From Blasia pusilla (taxonomy: Eukaryota; Marchantiophyta; Marchantiopsida; Blasiales): a stretch of 64,000 nucleotides of DNA. The stretch's first letter is position 1, and every line of letters begins with the position of its first letter. This document shows positions 44,885 to 56,192 of this stretch, one piece after another. The notes under the pieces are model-generated. The model ran no database searches, was not told where the DNA came from, and saw only the letters and a list, made by a program, of their open reading frames with translations. The translations under genes were made by a program, and so were the position numbers. Location: positions 22,878,001 to 22,942,000 of the forward strand of contig CM114274.1 in NCBI GenBank assembly GCA_050084515.1, in the 5' to 3' direction.

Positions 44885-46170
44885 TATTTATATGACGCAC
44901 GAAGTTGAGGTAGTGGTTGTGGATATTGTAGTGATGGATCCTACACGAGAGGATGTGCAGCGAAAATACAGTCAAAAACCCTAAATGCTAGTCACGTCCC
45001 AAATCCGGTTCTCACCTTTTGGCCATGTCTCATCCTAGACTCGAGTCCTCTCAAGTCTGGGTTCGCATTTGGTTCCGTTTCCTTAGTTGTGACCATAAAC
45101 GCATGAAACACTCAGAACGCTAGCCTCGCTCACGTCTTGCACTTGTCTTTCCTAACTTGTCTCTTCTTGAGACCTCTCCAAAGCGTGAACCATCCTAGTG
45201 TGAGCCCACTAGAGTTTGGATGCTCCGCATGGCGCTCGTTAGGTTATGAGGGTCGCAAGAGATGCAAAGCTAGTTGACCAAAATTGTGACTAATATAAGT
45301 GTGTTTGGATGCAAATCAATAATTAAGGAGAGTGTGATGTGGTGAATGGAAGCTTCAACAACACACAAGATGCACGTTTAAGGTGGTAGGTGCATGATAC
45401 AAAGGGATCATAAGTACCTTATAAATTTAACAATCGCAACGGTATCTGAGTTTGTTCAACCACTCATAGAATGATGATCCATGTCTAGCAATGCAAGTCC
45501 ATCACTTGACCCAGAAAATGGCATTGACCCGCCTTTTCTAATCACCACTAAGTAAGCAAAAAGCTCTCGACCCTAAGATATCTAAACGGTAACATGTGCA
45601 CACACGTTATTGGATGATCATTCAATGGGTCACGTGGCCCAAAATAGTAAAAGAGGAGATTTTCCTAAACAAAAATTTTGACGCAAAAAAGTTGTCACCA
45701 ACCTTATTTGACACCTCGAGATGAAGTTATGCCGAAGACAATCGAGTGACACTCGTCATTTATATGACGTACAAAGTTGAGGTGGTGGTTGTGGATACTA
45801 TAGTGACGAATCCTACACGAGAGGATGTGCAAGCCCAATTGGTGGCACAAGGGGATTGCTACAAGGAGCGGTGGCGGTAGTGAAGAAGACTCTATAGTCA
45901 ACTTCATGATGGACATCGATTTGTTCCCCTAGTCATAGAGATGTATGGGGCTATAGAGGAGAGGTTTGACTCATTCCTTATGGATTGTGCTCATCATCTC
46001 CGGTTGAGAAATGGGTTTTCCTTGGTTATTGAGATTCTTTCCTATAGGCGACATGTCTCCATAGCTTTGTAGCATGCCCAAAATAATGGACTTTTGCCGC
46101 GGGCTCATGCTGTGGTAGACGTCGATGCCATAAGCTCACTTAGTTGTAGTCATGTCTATTTAAGTGTTGC
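44885..46170 (+). mobile_element. Relic of a second LINE family (ORF2 C-terminus), interrupted by a repeat related to X
   Basis: 45735-46110 reads VEVVVVDTIVTNPTREDVQ, then FVPLVIEMYGAIEERFDSFL, a short cysteine region, and SYRRHVSIAL (next codon a stop). This pattern (D-P-T-R, then V-P-L-V/A-E-x-Y-G-x-x-x-x-x-x-D-x-x-L, then RR/RQ-x-V-S-I-A-L-Q) is recalled from C-termini of certain plant LINE-type proteins. A 70-bp piece of the same frame also occurs at 44890-44962, left of the X-like repeat. Stops are frequent. Confidence 0.5.
45010..45370 (+). repeat. Dispersed repeat related to insertion X
   Basis: 45010-45265 matches the reverse complement of 9968-10245 (for example TCAAGTCTGGGTTCGCATTTGG against the X counterpart), and 45288-45370 matches 10908-10980 directly. 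It is flanked on both sides by copies of the second LINE relic. Confidence 0.65.
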
Positions 46171-46869
46171 TATTGTGTCTAGTTTTGGTGAGTTTAGTCG
46201 GTAGGGAGAACCCCCTTTCTTTTTTCGGGCCGGTTGCGGCCTCCATGTACTCGACTCTTTGAGTTCCCCTATTTTGTACTCTTGATGGATTTTCCATCAT
46301 GTGTTTTTTTATTGAGGCTTTCTTTCCTCCTTTTTTAAATAGTCTTCAGTGATATTAGTCTCAATTAGTAGGGGATGGATGACCTTCTCTCCTATACTTA
46401 GAATGGTGGACACTGTTATTTTTATTTCGAGCACATTTTCAATTCAAATAATTTCATGTAGAGGAAAGATACAATCCTACATACAAGTAATATGCTCGTG
46501 TAATGCATGGACCTTTTCATCAAGAAAAGAACCATGACTTCAATTTGGAAGGCAAGGTAGATACATGCAATGTTATAAGGCAATAACATCCATTTACCCC
46601 TAAAGAGCGACATAACATCCATTACCACATGTTCATATAAGTTTCTAAGTCTTTGCACATTCATTTCGAGTTTCAACTACTTTTCCACTACACCACTTCA
46701 TGCAAGCATGACGTAAATCCTTTGAAAGTGAGATTTTTAAGACAAGCCTTAAATTACAATTGGAGAGAATTTGTACGTCCATTTTGAGTGCTTTGTGAGT
46801 GAGAGTGTGGAGACTCGGGAATAACTTGCAAAATACCCCTAAAATTATAAGTGGATTAGAAATATCAAG
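46171..46869. other. No recognised feature
   Basis: Short minus frames at 46422-46878 show no motif. A T-rich stretch lies at 46290-46340. Confidence 0.35.
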
Positions 46870-47112
46870 AGATCTCACTTATATTGCGAGAGTGAGATCT
46901 CTTGATATTTCTCGCCTCCCTCATCAAGTTTTATGAGCCATACGCTTCATAAGGTGATAAATGGTAAATAAATCAAGCCCGTATGACTCAAAGGATATAT
47001 ATATAAAAGGGTCAAAGGGCAAAAAAACACATCGTAAGTAATACACTAAATGAGGAAAATAATTGAAAGACCTTATTCAAGCCAATGCCTCGAGCACTAG
47101 AGCGATGAATAA
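46870..47112 (-). mobile_element. Two small LINE pieces, head-to-head
   Basis: A plus-strand thumb fragment (about 46878-46945, a GAGATCTCTTGATATTTCTC segment) abuts a minus-strand tail and 3' UTR (46952-47112), which has a short TATATATA insertion in the hairpin region. Confidence 0.75.
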
Positions 47113-48182
47113 TACAAACGAAGTTGTGAGAGATTTGCGTTTCTGCTCTTCTAGATTTCAGGATTTCAAATCTGAATCTTGCGGAGGCCATTTCTTTGAG
47201 ATGGCATGTTTTATGGAGTTGAGATTTTGAGACAACGTGGATTGTGAGGAGGTGCTCTAGCCCTACAAATTGCAAGCAAATTGAGTTAATCAGACGCAGT
47301 TGTGAAAGATTTGAGTTTCTACTCTTCTAGATTTCAAGATTTCACAACTGAATCTTCCGGAGGCCATATCTTTGCGATGGAGTGTTGTATGGAGCTGAGA
47401 TTTTAAGAAAACGTAAACTGGGAAGAGGTGCCCTAGCCCTCTAAAGTGCAACCACAATTGAGTTACACAGACGCAGTTGTGAGAGATTTGAGTTTCTACT
47501 CTTCTAGATTTCAGGATTTCAGATTTGAATCTTGCGGAAGCCAAATCTTTGAGATGGAGTGTTTTATGGAGCTAAAATTTTGAGGCAACATGCAATATGA
47601 GGAGTAATTCTAACCCTGGAAACTACAAGTATACCAAAGTTACACAACAAAAGTTGTGAGAGATTTGAGTTTCTACTCTTCTAGATTTCAAGATTTCATA
47701 TTTGAATCTTACGGAGGCCATATCTTTAAAATGGAGTGTTGTATAGAGCTGAGATTTTGAGAAAACATGGAATTAGAAGAGGCTCTTTAGCCTTGCAAAT
47801 TGCAAGCACAACAGAGTTACACATATGACGTTGTGAGAGATTTGAGTTTCTACTCTTTTAGATTTCAAGATTTCTAATCTGAATCTTGTGGAGACCATAT
47901 CTTTGAGATGGAGTGTTTTCTGGAGCTGATATTTTGAGAAAACGTGGAATGTAAGGAGGCGCCTTAGCCTTAAAAATTTCAAGTACAAAAAAGTTACACA
48001 CACAAAGTTGTGAGAGATTTGAGTTTCTACTCTTCTAGATTTCAAGATTTCATATCTGAATCTTGCGGAGGCCATATCTTTGAGGTGGAGTGTTATATGA
48101 AGCTGAGCTTTTGATAAAACTTGGAGTGTCAAGATTTTCCCTAGTCCTGCAAATTTCAAGTACAAAAAAATTCTAGAGCAGA
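47113..48182 (+). repeat. Six 177-bp tandem monomers upstream of LINE ORF1
   Basis: The landmark GTTGTGAGAGATTTG recurs at about 47123, 47299, 47476, 47653, 47830 and 48007, with a seventh, incomplete start at 48183. The spacing is 176-177 bp throughout. Monomers include GATTTCA-TCTGAATCTTGCGGA and GGAGGCCATATCTTTGAGAT. The array ends about 75 bp before the ORF1 start (48259), so it looks like the 5' promoter region of LINE L17, in the manner of monomeric mouse L1 promoters. A nucleosome-length satellite cannot be excluded. Confidence 0.85.
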
Positions 48183-48258
48183 AGTTGTGTGGTGTTGGAG
48201 ATTCCGTTTTACTTTATTGGAGGTCGTGCAATATCTTGGATGTAGTGAAGTCCACTAC

Positions 48259-49018
48259 ATGATGACTACTCAGGACGAAATCTTGAATCTAGTACAAGTC
48301 GTCTTGCATGAATTAAAAGAGCTTAGACAAGAATTCAAGGCACAAACTTCTCAATTAAACCTTGCACTTATTCAAATTCGAGAGTTAAAGGCAACGCAAG
48401 AGGTATTGAAGAAAGTGTTGAAAGATAGTTCTAGTGTGATGCTCGATCTTTCCAAATCTGTTGCGGATGTTCAAGAGAAGGCATCATCATTAGCGACTAC
48501 TCCCAATAGTTCAGGATTGCATGAGGTTCTTGAAACTTTAGAAGTGAACATGAAATCTTATGTTGAAGCTACAAAGGTTGCTCATATCTCTTTCTATCAA
48601 CAGCAAGAGATAGAAAATGAAAACCAATTTGCCCGTAGGAAGAATGTGAGAATCTTAGGTTTGCCAAAAAAAAAATAGCGAAGAGATGAAGAGTTTTATC
48701 ACCAAGTTCTTGGTTGATACACTTCATGTTCATAACCCGGACTTGGCTCAAGCTTTCGGTATTGGGAAAACAGGAACACAACTTCGTGCCATTCTTGTTA
48801 AGTTTGTTGATCAAACTCAACGTGATACTGCCATGGCTAACAAGGCCATTCTCAAAGGATGGAGGATATGGTTGGATCCTGATCTTACACCTCTACAAGT
48901 TGAAGCTAGGAGAAAGGAGCTTGAAAAGGTCAAAGAGGCTCAAGAAGCACGTTTTATTGCTTATCTATGCGATGGTCGAACAATTGTTACCCAAAGAAAA
49001 AAAGAGTTATCAACCTAG
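48259..49018 (+). pseudogene. LINE L17 ORF1 (coiled coil, RRM-like, C-terminal domain)
   Basis: Residues 1-110 form a heptad-rich coiled coil (LHELKELRQEFKAQTSQLNL and following), then FARRKNVRILGLPKK, the entry of an RRM-like fold as in L1 ORF1p. The next part has TGTQLRAILVKFVDQTQRDT and TPLQVEARRKELEKVK, like the L1 ORF1p C-terminal domain. The protein binds LINE RNA as a trimer. An A10 run at 48666-48675 shifts the frame. The frame ends with TAG at 49016-49018, directly followed by CAATCC and, in the same frame, ORF2. Confidence 0.75.
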
Positions 49019-49036
49019 CAATCCAAGAAGCTGAGA

Positions 49037-52000
49037 GTGTTGATGTGGAATATACGAGGCCTTTCAACAACAAAGTATGTGAGTGCTCTACCAATTTGGG
49101 AGATGGCGAACATCATCAATATTGCGGAGACTTGGGAACATGAGAGCAATACTATTGCAGAGATGCAAGGGTTTACTTTGATGGGATCGACATCGAACCA
49201 AATAAGGCAATGGGCACGAAGGGATTATGGCGGTATTGCTACTTTCATCACGTCTCAATTTCTACCTCTCATATATCTAGAAGATCAAGATATCGGGGGC
49301 CAATATCATTGGCTACATCTTGGTTTGGTTGGAGGATCTTATTGTTATTTGGGAGTTTTTTGTTTTGCACCAGTGTCCATGCCTATCCACTCAACACGCA
49401 CTTATAATCAAAGTCAACCGTTCCATCGACTTATTGGGGATGTTCTCAAATATCAAAGCAAAGGTGAAGTCTTTCTAGTTGGGGATTTCAATGCTCGCAC
49501 ACGTACTCCTCAATTTATCCAATTCAGTGATTCCTTGACTTCTCCTCTTCTCCAAGAAGATGAGGATGGTTTGTGGTTTAGCATCTCTTCAGATCTTTCT
49601 ACAAATCCTTTGACATAGCATTTTTTAACTTTCGAAACCACTTGTAATTTGAAAGTTCTTAATGGAACCTCTCATTTTCCCAACTCTCACTCCAACACGT
49701 ACTTCTCCTGTACCGGCGTTAGCACCATCGATTATCTTTTGTCCTCGCCGGCTAATAGCTCTCTTATCTCTACATTTGATATTCTAGAACCTCAGCCCGA
49801 ATCAGATCACACACCTCTTTTGTTTACTCTCTCACTGTCAAAGGCAATTCCTCTCTCGACATGTCAATCTGTTTTAGCTTCTCCCAAGTTTTGCTTAGAT
49901 CGTGGTAAAAAAGATCTTTATATGCTACATTTATAAGAACTCTTCACTCGCATTGTATGGAGCCCAAATCCACACACGGCAAGTTTGCAACTAACCGAAT
50001 TGCTCAAAAATACTGCATCTAAGTTCTTTTCGCGGCACATGGACAAAAGTGGTGGGACGTTGCCTTGTAATGGGTGGTTTGCCTCTGAATGCAAGCAAGC
50101 AAGGGCAAGATCAGTAGATTACTCATTGGATATCCAAAGTCGGCTTACTATGACGAGCCTTTATAAATACTTGGTAAAATCTAAGAAACGAGCTTTCTTG
50201 TGTCAGAAGCAAGAGTCCTTGACAAGGGAGTTAATAACGACCCCAAATAATTTTGGAGACGGTTAGTAGTACGGTCTTCAAAACCTACTCTTGATCCCAA
50301 GTCTTTGATATCTTTTGTCGAAAAGCTTTATTTCTTCCCCGATGCTACATCTATGCCACGTTGTGAATGAATACTTGGCTTATTCTCCGAAGTAGAGGTG
50401 ATGACTCAACTAAGAAAATTAGCAAATGATAAATGTGAGGATTTGGATGGTCTTTCTATTGAACTTTTCAAGTGGGGAGGAGATTCTATTAGACCGATCC
50501 TCACCAAAGTATTGGGTGATGCTGCTATCAATGGTTTTTCTTCAACCAGGTCGCTACGGGAGATTGTTCCTATTCACAAATCAGGAAGCAAGGACTTGGT
50601 GACAAACTATTGCACTATCATTGTGGGTAGTGTTTTTACCAAGCTGTTTGGGAAATTGGTCGAGTCAAACTTGAGCGCATGGACATAGTCTTTCTAAAAG
50701 AGAGCACCGGTCCAAGCTGGTTTTTGCCTAACATACAACACCATCGACCATATCTTGGCCTTGCGTGTTTTAAGGGAGAAATCTAAGGGCAATGGAAAAG
50801 CTTTGTTTAGCGATTTCATCGATTTCAAGAAAGCTTTTGATATTGTATCTCGTAAGCTCTTGTGGGAAAGGCTGCAAGCCATTGGAGTACCACCAAATCT
50901 TCTAGCAACCGTGGCCATGTTAAATCATTCCATTCGGGCCAAGATCAAAGATTCAAAAACTCAAGAGATCTTGAGTACCATCGGAGTTATTCAAGGTGCG
51001 CTCTCTCCCCTGCTCTATTTGGAGTTTTCATAGATGATATTGAAAAGTGGTTTTCAGGAATGTGATAGTGAAGGTGTCAAGGTTGGAGACTTTGTCATCA
51101 AAGCATTGTATGCACATGATATCATATTACTCGCACGTAATGGCATTAGTTTACAAAAACACCTCAACAATTTGGCAAGGTTTTGTACCCACAATTAGAT
51201 GGAGGTTAATATGAAGAAGTCCAAAGTCATTATAGTGGGCACTAGATCCAAGTTCTCGTTCTTTTACAAAGGTCTACAATTAGAACAAGTGAAGAGTTAC
51301 AAATATTTAGGCATTGATTTCTCTCATGACTATAGTTGGGCACTTTGCATGCAAAAGAGAGTAGAATTTGGTTACAAAGCTCTATATTCATTTTTAAACC
51401 AGTGTAGAAGAGCTCATCTTGTGTCTTGGGATCTTAGGGAAATTCTAATTTCGGAGCTTAGTGTTGCCGGTAGTCTTATATGGGATCCAAGTTTGGGGCC
51501 GTAGTTGTAAGAAGGCAGGTTGGGAGCTTGTGGAGAGGGTGCAAAAGATCTTTCTACAAGAAGAATTGGGTGTAAGAAACCAAACTCTGTATGCTATTCT
51601 TCTTGCGGAAACAGGTTGTCTTCCTCTAGAGGTTGAAGCTCTTTACTTTACCATCACTTATATCGCAAGGGTGAAATCTCTTGATGTTTTTTCCTTGCCT
51701 CATCAAGCTTTGTGAGCCACACGTTGTATAGGGTGGATGCCGGATGTGGTGACTTGGTCTTCAAAGTGGAATGTGGCGGAACGGGATTGGGACTTCAAAC
51801 CGATGGCACTCCGCGAACATCTACAGAAGCAATTTCTGAACATCATTTGGAGCAGTACGGGCACCAAAGTTGATTATTATCAACTCCAAATTAATCCTAT
51901 GCTTGTATATTGTGAACAAGAATACCTACTTGGAGGGATCTCCACGTAATTACGTCATATTATTCCATGACATTGAACTGGGTCTCATAGGCTAGGAATT

Positions 52001-52106
52001 GAGGAAGGACGATGGTTTAATATTGAATGAAGTGAACAAATATGTAAGTTAAGTGACGGAGAGAGTATTGAGGATGAGGTGCACGTGTTTGTTATTTGGC
52101 GAAGGT
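49037..52106 (+). pseudogene. LINE L17 ORF2: endonuclease and reverse transcriptase
   Basis: Endonuclease: LMWNIRGLSTTKY (Asn), NIAETWEHES (Glu), FLVGDFNARTRTP (Asp/Asn), STIDYLLSSP and SDHTPLLFTLSL (Asp/His). RT: FKKAFDIVSRKLLWERL and the TIGVIQGALSP region; the Y-A-D-D box has degenerated to YAHD (CD at 51114-51119). The thumb continues to 51950. Stops or shifts at 49617, 49934, 50266, 50686, 51000 and 51710 make it non-functional. Confidence 0.8.
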
Positions 52107-52234
52107 AAATGGTAAGTGGTAAATGGTAAATGGTAAATAGATCAAGCCCGTGGAACCCAAAGGGTCAAAAGGCTGAAAAACACATTACAAGTCATTCATT
52201 GACTGACCCTTAAAAAGATCCTTAAGACCTTCTC

Positions 52235-54163
52235 CTAGCTACAGCCTAGAGCACTTGAGCGATGAATGATGACATCCCTAATATAACAACCTAAATCATA
52301 AGGCACTAGCTGTAGTAAAGAATAGAAATTCTCCACATCTATTTTATGATCTAGTCTTATTTCTCCATACCTTGGACATGTAACAAACACATGCTCTTCA
52401 TCCTCAATATTTTCTCCGTCACATAACCTACAAATTCGTTCACTTCTATCAATTTTAAACCATCGTCCTTCCTCAATTCCTAGCCTATGAGACCCAGTTC
52501 TATGACGTGCGATAATATGTCGTAAGAACGTGGAGATCCCCGCAAGTAGGTATCCTTGTTCACAATATACAAGCATAGGATTAACATGAAGTTGATAAAA
52601 CTCCATTTTGGTGCCCGCACTGCTCCAAATGATGTTGAGAGATTGCTTCTGTAGATGCTCACGGAGGGCCATCAGTTTCAAGTCCCAATCGCGTTCTGCC
52701 ACATTCCACTTTGAAGACCAAGTCACCACATCCGCCATCCACCCTATGGAACGTGTGGCTCGCAAAGCTTGATGAGGGAGGCGAGAAACATCAAGAGATC
52801 TCACCCTTGCGATGTAAGTGATGGTCAAGTAAAGAGCTTTAGCTTCTAGAGGAAGAAAACCTGTTTCCGCAAGAAGAATAGCATACGGAGTTTGGTTTCT
52901 TACACCCAATTCTTCTTGTAGAAAGATCTTTTGCACTCTTTCCACGCGCTCCCAACTTGTCTTCTTACAACTAGGGCCCCAAACTTGGGTCCCATATAAG
53001 ACCACCGGCAACACTAAGCTCCTAAATAAGAATTTCCTAAAACTCCAAGACACAAGACGAGCTCTTCTACACCAGTTTAAAAATGAATATAGAGCTTTGT
53101 AACCAGCTTCTACTCTCTTTTGCACGCAAAGTGCCCAACTATAGTCATGAGAGAAATCGATGCCTAGATATTTGTAACTCTTCACTTGTTCTAATTGTAG
53201 ACTTTTATAAAAGAACGAGAACTTGGATCTAGTACCCACTATAATGACTTTAGACTTGTCCATATTAACCTCCATCTGATTCTGGGTACAAAACCTTGCC
53301 AAACTGTCGAGGTGTTTTTGTAAACTAATGCCATCACGTGCTAGTAATATGATATCATCTGCATACAATAGAGCTTTGATGACAAAGTCCCCAAGCTTGA
53401 CACCTTCACTATCACATTCCTCCAACCACTTTTCGATATCATTTATGAAAACTCCAAAAAGTGTAGGGGAGAGAGGGCAACCTTGAATGACTCCAATGGT
53501 GCTCAAGATCTCTTGAGTTTGTGAACCTTTGATCTTGGCCCGAACGGAATGGTATAACGTGGCCACGATTGCTAGGAGATTTTGTGGAACTCCAATGGCT
53601 TGCAGCCTTTCCCATAAGAGCTTGCGAGGTACAGTATCAAAAGCTTTCTTGAAATCGATGAAGCCGCAAAACAAAGCTTTTCCATTGCCCTTAGATGTCT
53701 CCCATAAAACACGCAAGGCCAAGATATGATCGATGGTGTTGTATGTTGGACGAAAACCAGCTTGGACCCGTGCTCTCTTTTGGAAAGACTCTGTCCATGT
53801 GCTCAACTTCGACTCCACCAATTTCCCAAACAACTTGGCAAAAACACTACCCACCATGATAGTGCGATAGTTTGTTACCAAGTCCTTCCTTCCTGATTTG
53901 TGAATAGGGACAATCTCCCGTAGCGACCAGGTTGAAGGAAAACCATAGATAGCAGCATCATCCAATAATTTGGTGAGGATCGGTCCAATACAATCTCCTC
54001 CCCACTTGAAAAGTTCAATAGAAAGACCATCCAAATCCTCACATTTACCATTCGCCAATCTTCTTAGTTGAGTCATCACCTCTCCTTCAGAGAATAAGCC
54101 GGGTATTCCTTCACAACGCGTGGCATAGGCGTAGCATCGGGAAGAAATAGAGCTTTTCGGCAA
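52235..54163 (-). CDS. LINE ORF2 reverse transcriptase and zinc-binding C-terminus (L18, open frame)
   Basis: 642 uninterrupted codons: GKCEDLDGLSIELFKWGG, a fingers block with GFRPTYNTIDHILALRVLWE and FKKAFDTVPRKLLWERLQAI, QGCPLSPTLFGVFINDIEKW, LLYADDIILLARDG (Y-A-D-D), MEVNMDKSKVIIVG, the thumb (GYKALYSFLNWCRRA), and CRLCDGENIEDEEHVFVTCP (C-x2-C...H...C). All catalytic carboxylates are present. The start is not a true start: upstream the endonuclease lies in another frame after short indels near 54170-54600, so full ORF2 is not intact. Confidence 0.85.
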   Translation of the reverse strand: MPKSSISSRCYAYATRCEGIPGLFSEGEVMTQLRRLANGKCEDLDGLSIELFKWGGDCIGPILTKLLDDAAIYGFPSTWSLREIVPIHKSGRKDLVTNYRTIMVGSVFAKLFGKLVESKLSTWTESFQKRARVQAGFRPTYNTIDHILALRVLWETSKGNGKALFCGFIDFKKAFDTVPRKLLWERLQAIGVPQNLLAIVATLYHSVRAKIKGSQTQEILSTIGVIQGCPLSPTLFGVFINDIEKWLEECDSEGVKLGDFVIKALLYADDIILLARDGISLQKHLDSLARFCTQNQMEVNMDKSKVIIVGTRSKFSFFYKSLQLEQVKSYKYLGIDFSHDYSWALCVQKRVEAGYKALYSFLNWCRRARLVSWSFRKFLFRSLVLPVVLYGTQVWGPSCKKTSWERVERVQKIFLQEELGVRNQTPYAILLAETGFLPLEAKALYLTITYIARVRSLDVSRLPHQALRATRSIGWMADVVTWSSKWNVAERDWDLKLMALREHLQKQSLNIIWSSAGTKMEFYQLHVNPMLVYCEQGYLLAGISTFLRHIIARHRTGSHRLGIEEGRWFKIDRSERICRLCDGENIEDEEHVFVTCPRYGEIRLDHKIDVENFYSLLQLVPYDLGCYIRDVIIHRSSALGCS

Positions 54164-54600
54164 AAGATATCAAAGACTTGGGATCAAGAATAGGTTTTGA
54201 AGACCGCATTACTAACCGTCTCCAAAATGATTTTGGGTCTTCATGCGACTCCTTGTCAAGGACTCTTATTTTCGCCCAAGAAAGCTCGTTTCTTAGATTT
54301 CACCAAGTATTTGTAAAGGCTCGTCATAATAAGCCGACTTGGGATATCTAAAGATTTATCATTTGCTCGTGCCCTTGCTTGCTTGCATTCAGAGTCAAAC
54401 CACTCATTACAAGGCGACCTCCTAGCACTTCTATCCCTGGTGGCGAAAAGAACTTAGATGCTGCTTGTTTTTGAGCAATTCCGTTAGTTGCATACTTGCC
54501 GTGTTTGGATCAGGGCTCCATACAATGCGAGTCAAGTGTTCTTGTAAATGTAGCATATAAAGATCTTTTTTACCAGGATCTAAGCAAAACTTGGGAGAAG

Positions 54601-55443
54601 CTAAAATAGATTGACATGTCGAGAGAGGAATTTCCTTTGACAGAGTGAGAGAGTAAACAAGAGAGGTGCATGATCTGATTCAGGCTGAGGTTCTAGAATA
54701 TCAAATGTAGAGATAAGAGAGCTATCAGCGGGCGAGGACAGAAGATAATCGATGGTGCTAGCGCCGGTAGAGGAGAAACACGTATTGGAGTGAGAGTTGG
54801 GAAAATGAGAGGTTCCATTAAGAACTTTCAAATTACAAGTGGCTCCAAAGGTTAAAAAATACTCTGTCAAAGGATTTGTAGAAAGATCTGAAGAGATTCT
54901 AGACCATAAACCATCCTCATATTCTTCGAGAAGAGGAGAAATCAAGGAATCACTGAATTGGGTAAATTGAGAAAAGATGCGTGTGCGAGCATTGAAATCT
55001 CCAACTAGAAAGACTTCACCTTTGCTTTGATATTTGAGAACATCCCAATAAGTCGATGGAACGGTTGACTTTGATTGTGAGTCGAGTTGAGTAGATAGGC
55101 ATGGAGAGTGGTGCAAAATAACAAAGCGCCAAATAACAATAAGATCCCCAACCAAACCAAGGCGTAGCCAATGATATTGACCCCCGATATCTTGATCTTC
55201 TAGATGAATGAGAGGTAGAAATTGAGACCTGATGAAAGTAGCAATACCGCCGCCATAACCCCTTCCTGCCCGTTGCCTTCTTTGATTCCATGTTGATCCT
55301 ACCAAAGTAAACCCTTGCATCTCTGCAATAGTATTGCTCTCATGTTCCCAAGTCTCCACAATATTTATAATATCTGCCATCTCCCAAATTGGTAGAGCAC
55401 TCAGATACTTTGTTGTTGAAAGGCCTCGTATATTCCACATCAA
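54601..55443 (-). pseudogene. LINE endonuclease domain (L18)
   Basis: MMWNIRGLSTTKYLSALPIW, NIVETWEHES, GYGGGIATFIRSQFLPL, VFLVGDFNARTRIF, STIDYLLSSP and SDHAPLLFTL follow the order of APE-type endonucleases with all expected acidic and His residues. The frame stays open through about 260 residues, then shifts near 54640 before the linker to RT. Confidence 0.85.
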
Positions 55444-55884
55444 CTCTCTCAGTTTCTTGGATTGCTAGGTTGATAACTCTCTTTTTCTCTGGGTAACAAT
55501 TGCTCGCCCATCACGTAGATAAGCAATAAAATCTGCTTCTTGAGCCTCTTTGACCTTTGCAAGCTCCTTTCTCCTAGCTTCGACTTGTAGAGGTGTGAGA
55601 TCAGGATCCAACCATATCCTCCGTCCTTTGAGAATGGTATGAAGAGATTAGACTAGCTCATAAAATAGATGGGGAGAATTTATATTCTTTACTACAACTA
55701 GTGCCTTATGATTAGGTTGTTATATTAGGGATGTCATTATTCATCACTCAAGTGCTCTAGGCAGTAGCTAGGAGAAGGTCTTTAGGATCTTTTTTCGGGT
55801 CAATGAATGAATCACTTATAATATGTTTTTCAGCCTTTTGACCCTTTGGGTCCCATGGGCTTGATCTATTTACCATTTACTATT

Positions 55885-56192
55885 TACTTGATCTGATAGA
55901 AGGGCCAACTTGTGTACTAGACTCAAACAAAACACCTATATCACTTCCAATGTCAACATAACAAGTTGGGCAATGTGGATTGGTTGGTTCTTTTACCTTA
56001 CCTATAGTGTAATATATTTTCTGTGATATCAGTGTTAGCCTATCTTGAGAAATGAAAGGATTGCGTGCCCAATCACTCACCAAAGTGGACTTGTAGTATA
56101 TTCTGCCCTAAAATATCACAGTAGGCACAACTCGACGAGGAACTCCATCTTTGCACTCCTGCAGAATTGAACTGAATACATGCCTTACCTCA
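55885..56192 (-). pseudogene. Element J2, second copy of the J protein, interrupted on both sides
   Basis: The minus frame 55880-56083 (CPTCYVDIGSDIGVLFESST and others) and the sequence to 56192 match J1 30973-31280. LINE L17 interrupts it on the left after CTTGATCT, and a CACTA-type end interrupts it on the right exactly after CCTTACCTCA. So J is an older, multi-copy element. Confidence 0.7.

Larger units (their letters stand above)
52107..55639 (-). mobile_element. LINE L18 inserted in L17, 5'-truncated within ORF1
   Basis: The tail, with five heptamers, starts at 52105-52140. Order on the minus strand: end of ORF1 (55639-55465), TAG, endonuclease (55462-54601), linker, RT plus C-terminus in one open frame of 642 codons (54163-52235). 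The best preserved ORF2 in the window. Both flanks are L17 sequence. Confidence 0.9.
47113..55884 (+). mobile_element. LINE L17, nearly full length, split by LINE L18
   Basis: Parts: monomer array (47113-48182), ORF1 (48259-49018), ORF2 endonuclease, RT and thumb (49037-52106), interruption by L18 (52107-55639), then the zinc-binding end, 3' UTR and tail (55640-55884). Total about 5.2 kb without L18. The tail ends at TATTTACT, and J2 sequence continues at 55885, so L17 inserted into J2. Confidence 0.85.

Noticed and set aside
47012-48165. Minus-strand frames with repeated MASARFRFEILKSRR-type peptides
   Set aside because: The 177-bp monomer is divisible by three, so any open antisense frame repeats; no protein motif supports coding.
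47113-48182. CRISPR-like array
   Set aside because: The repeats are 177 bp, contiguous and without unique spacers; the genome is eukaryotic.
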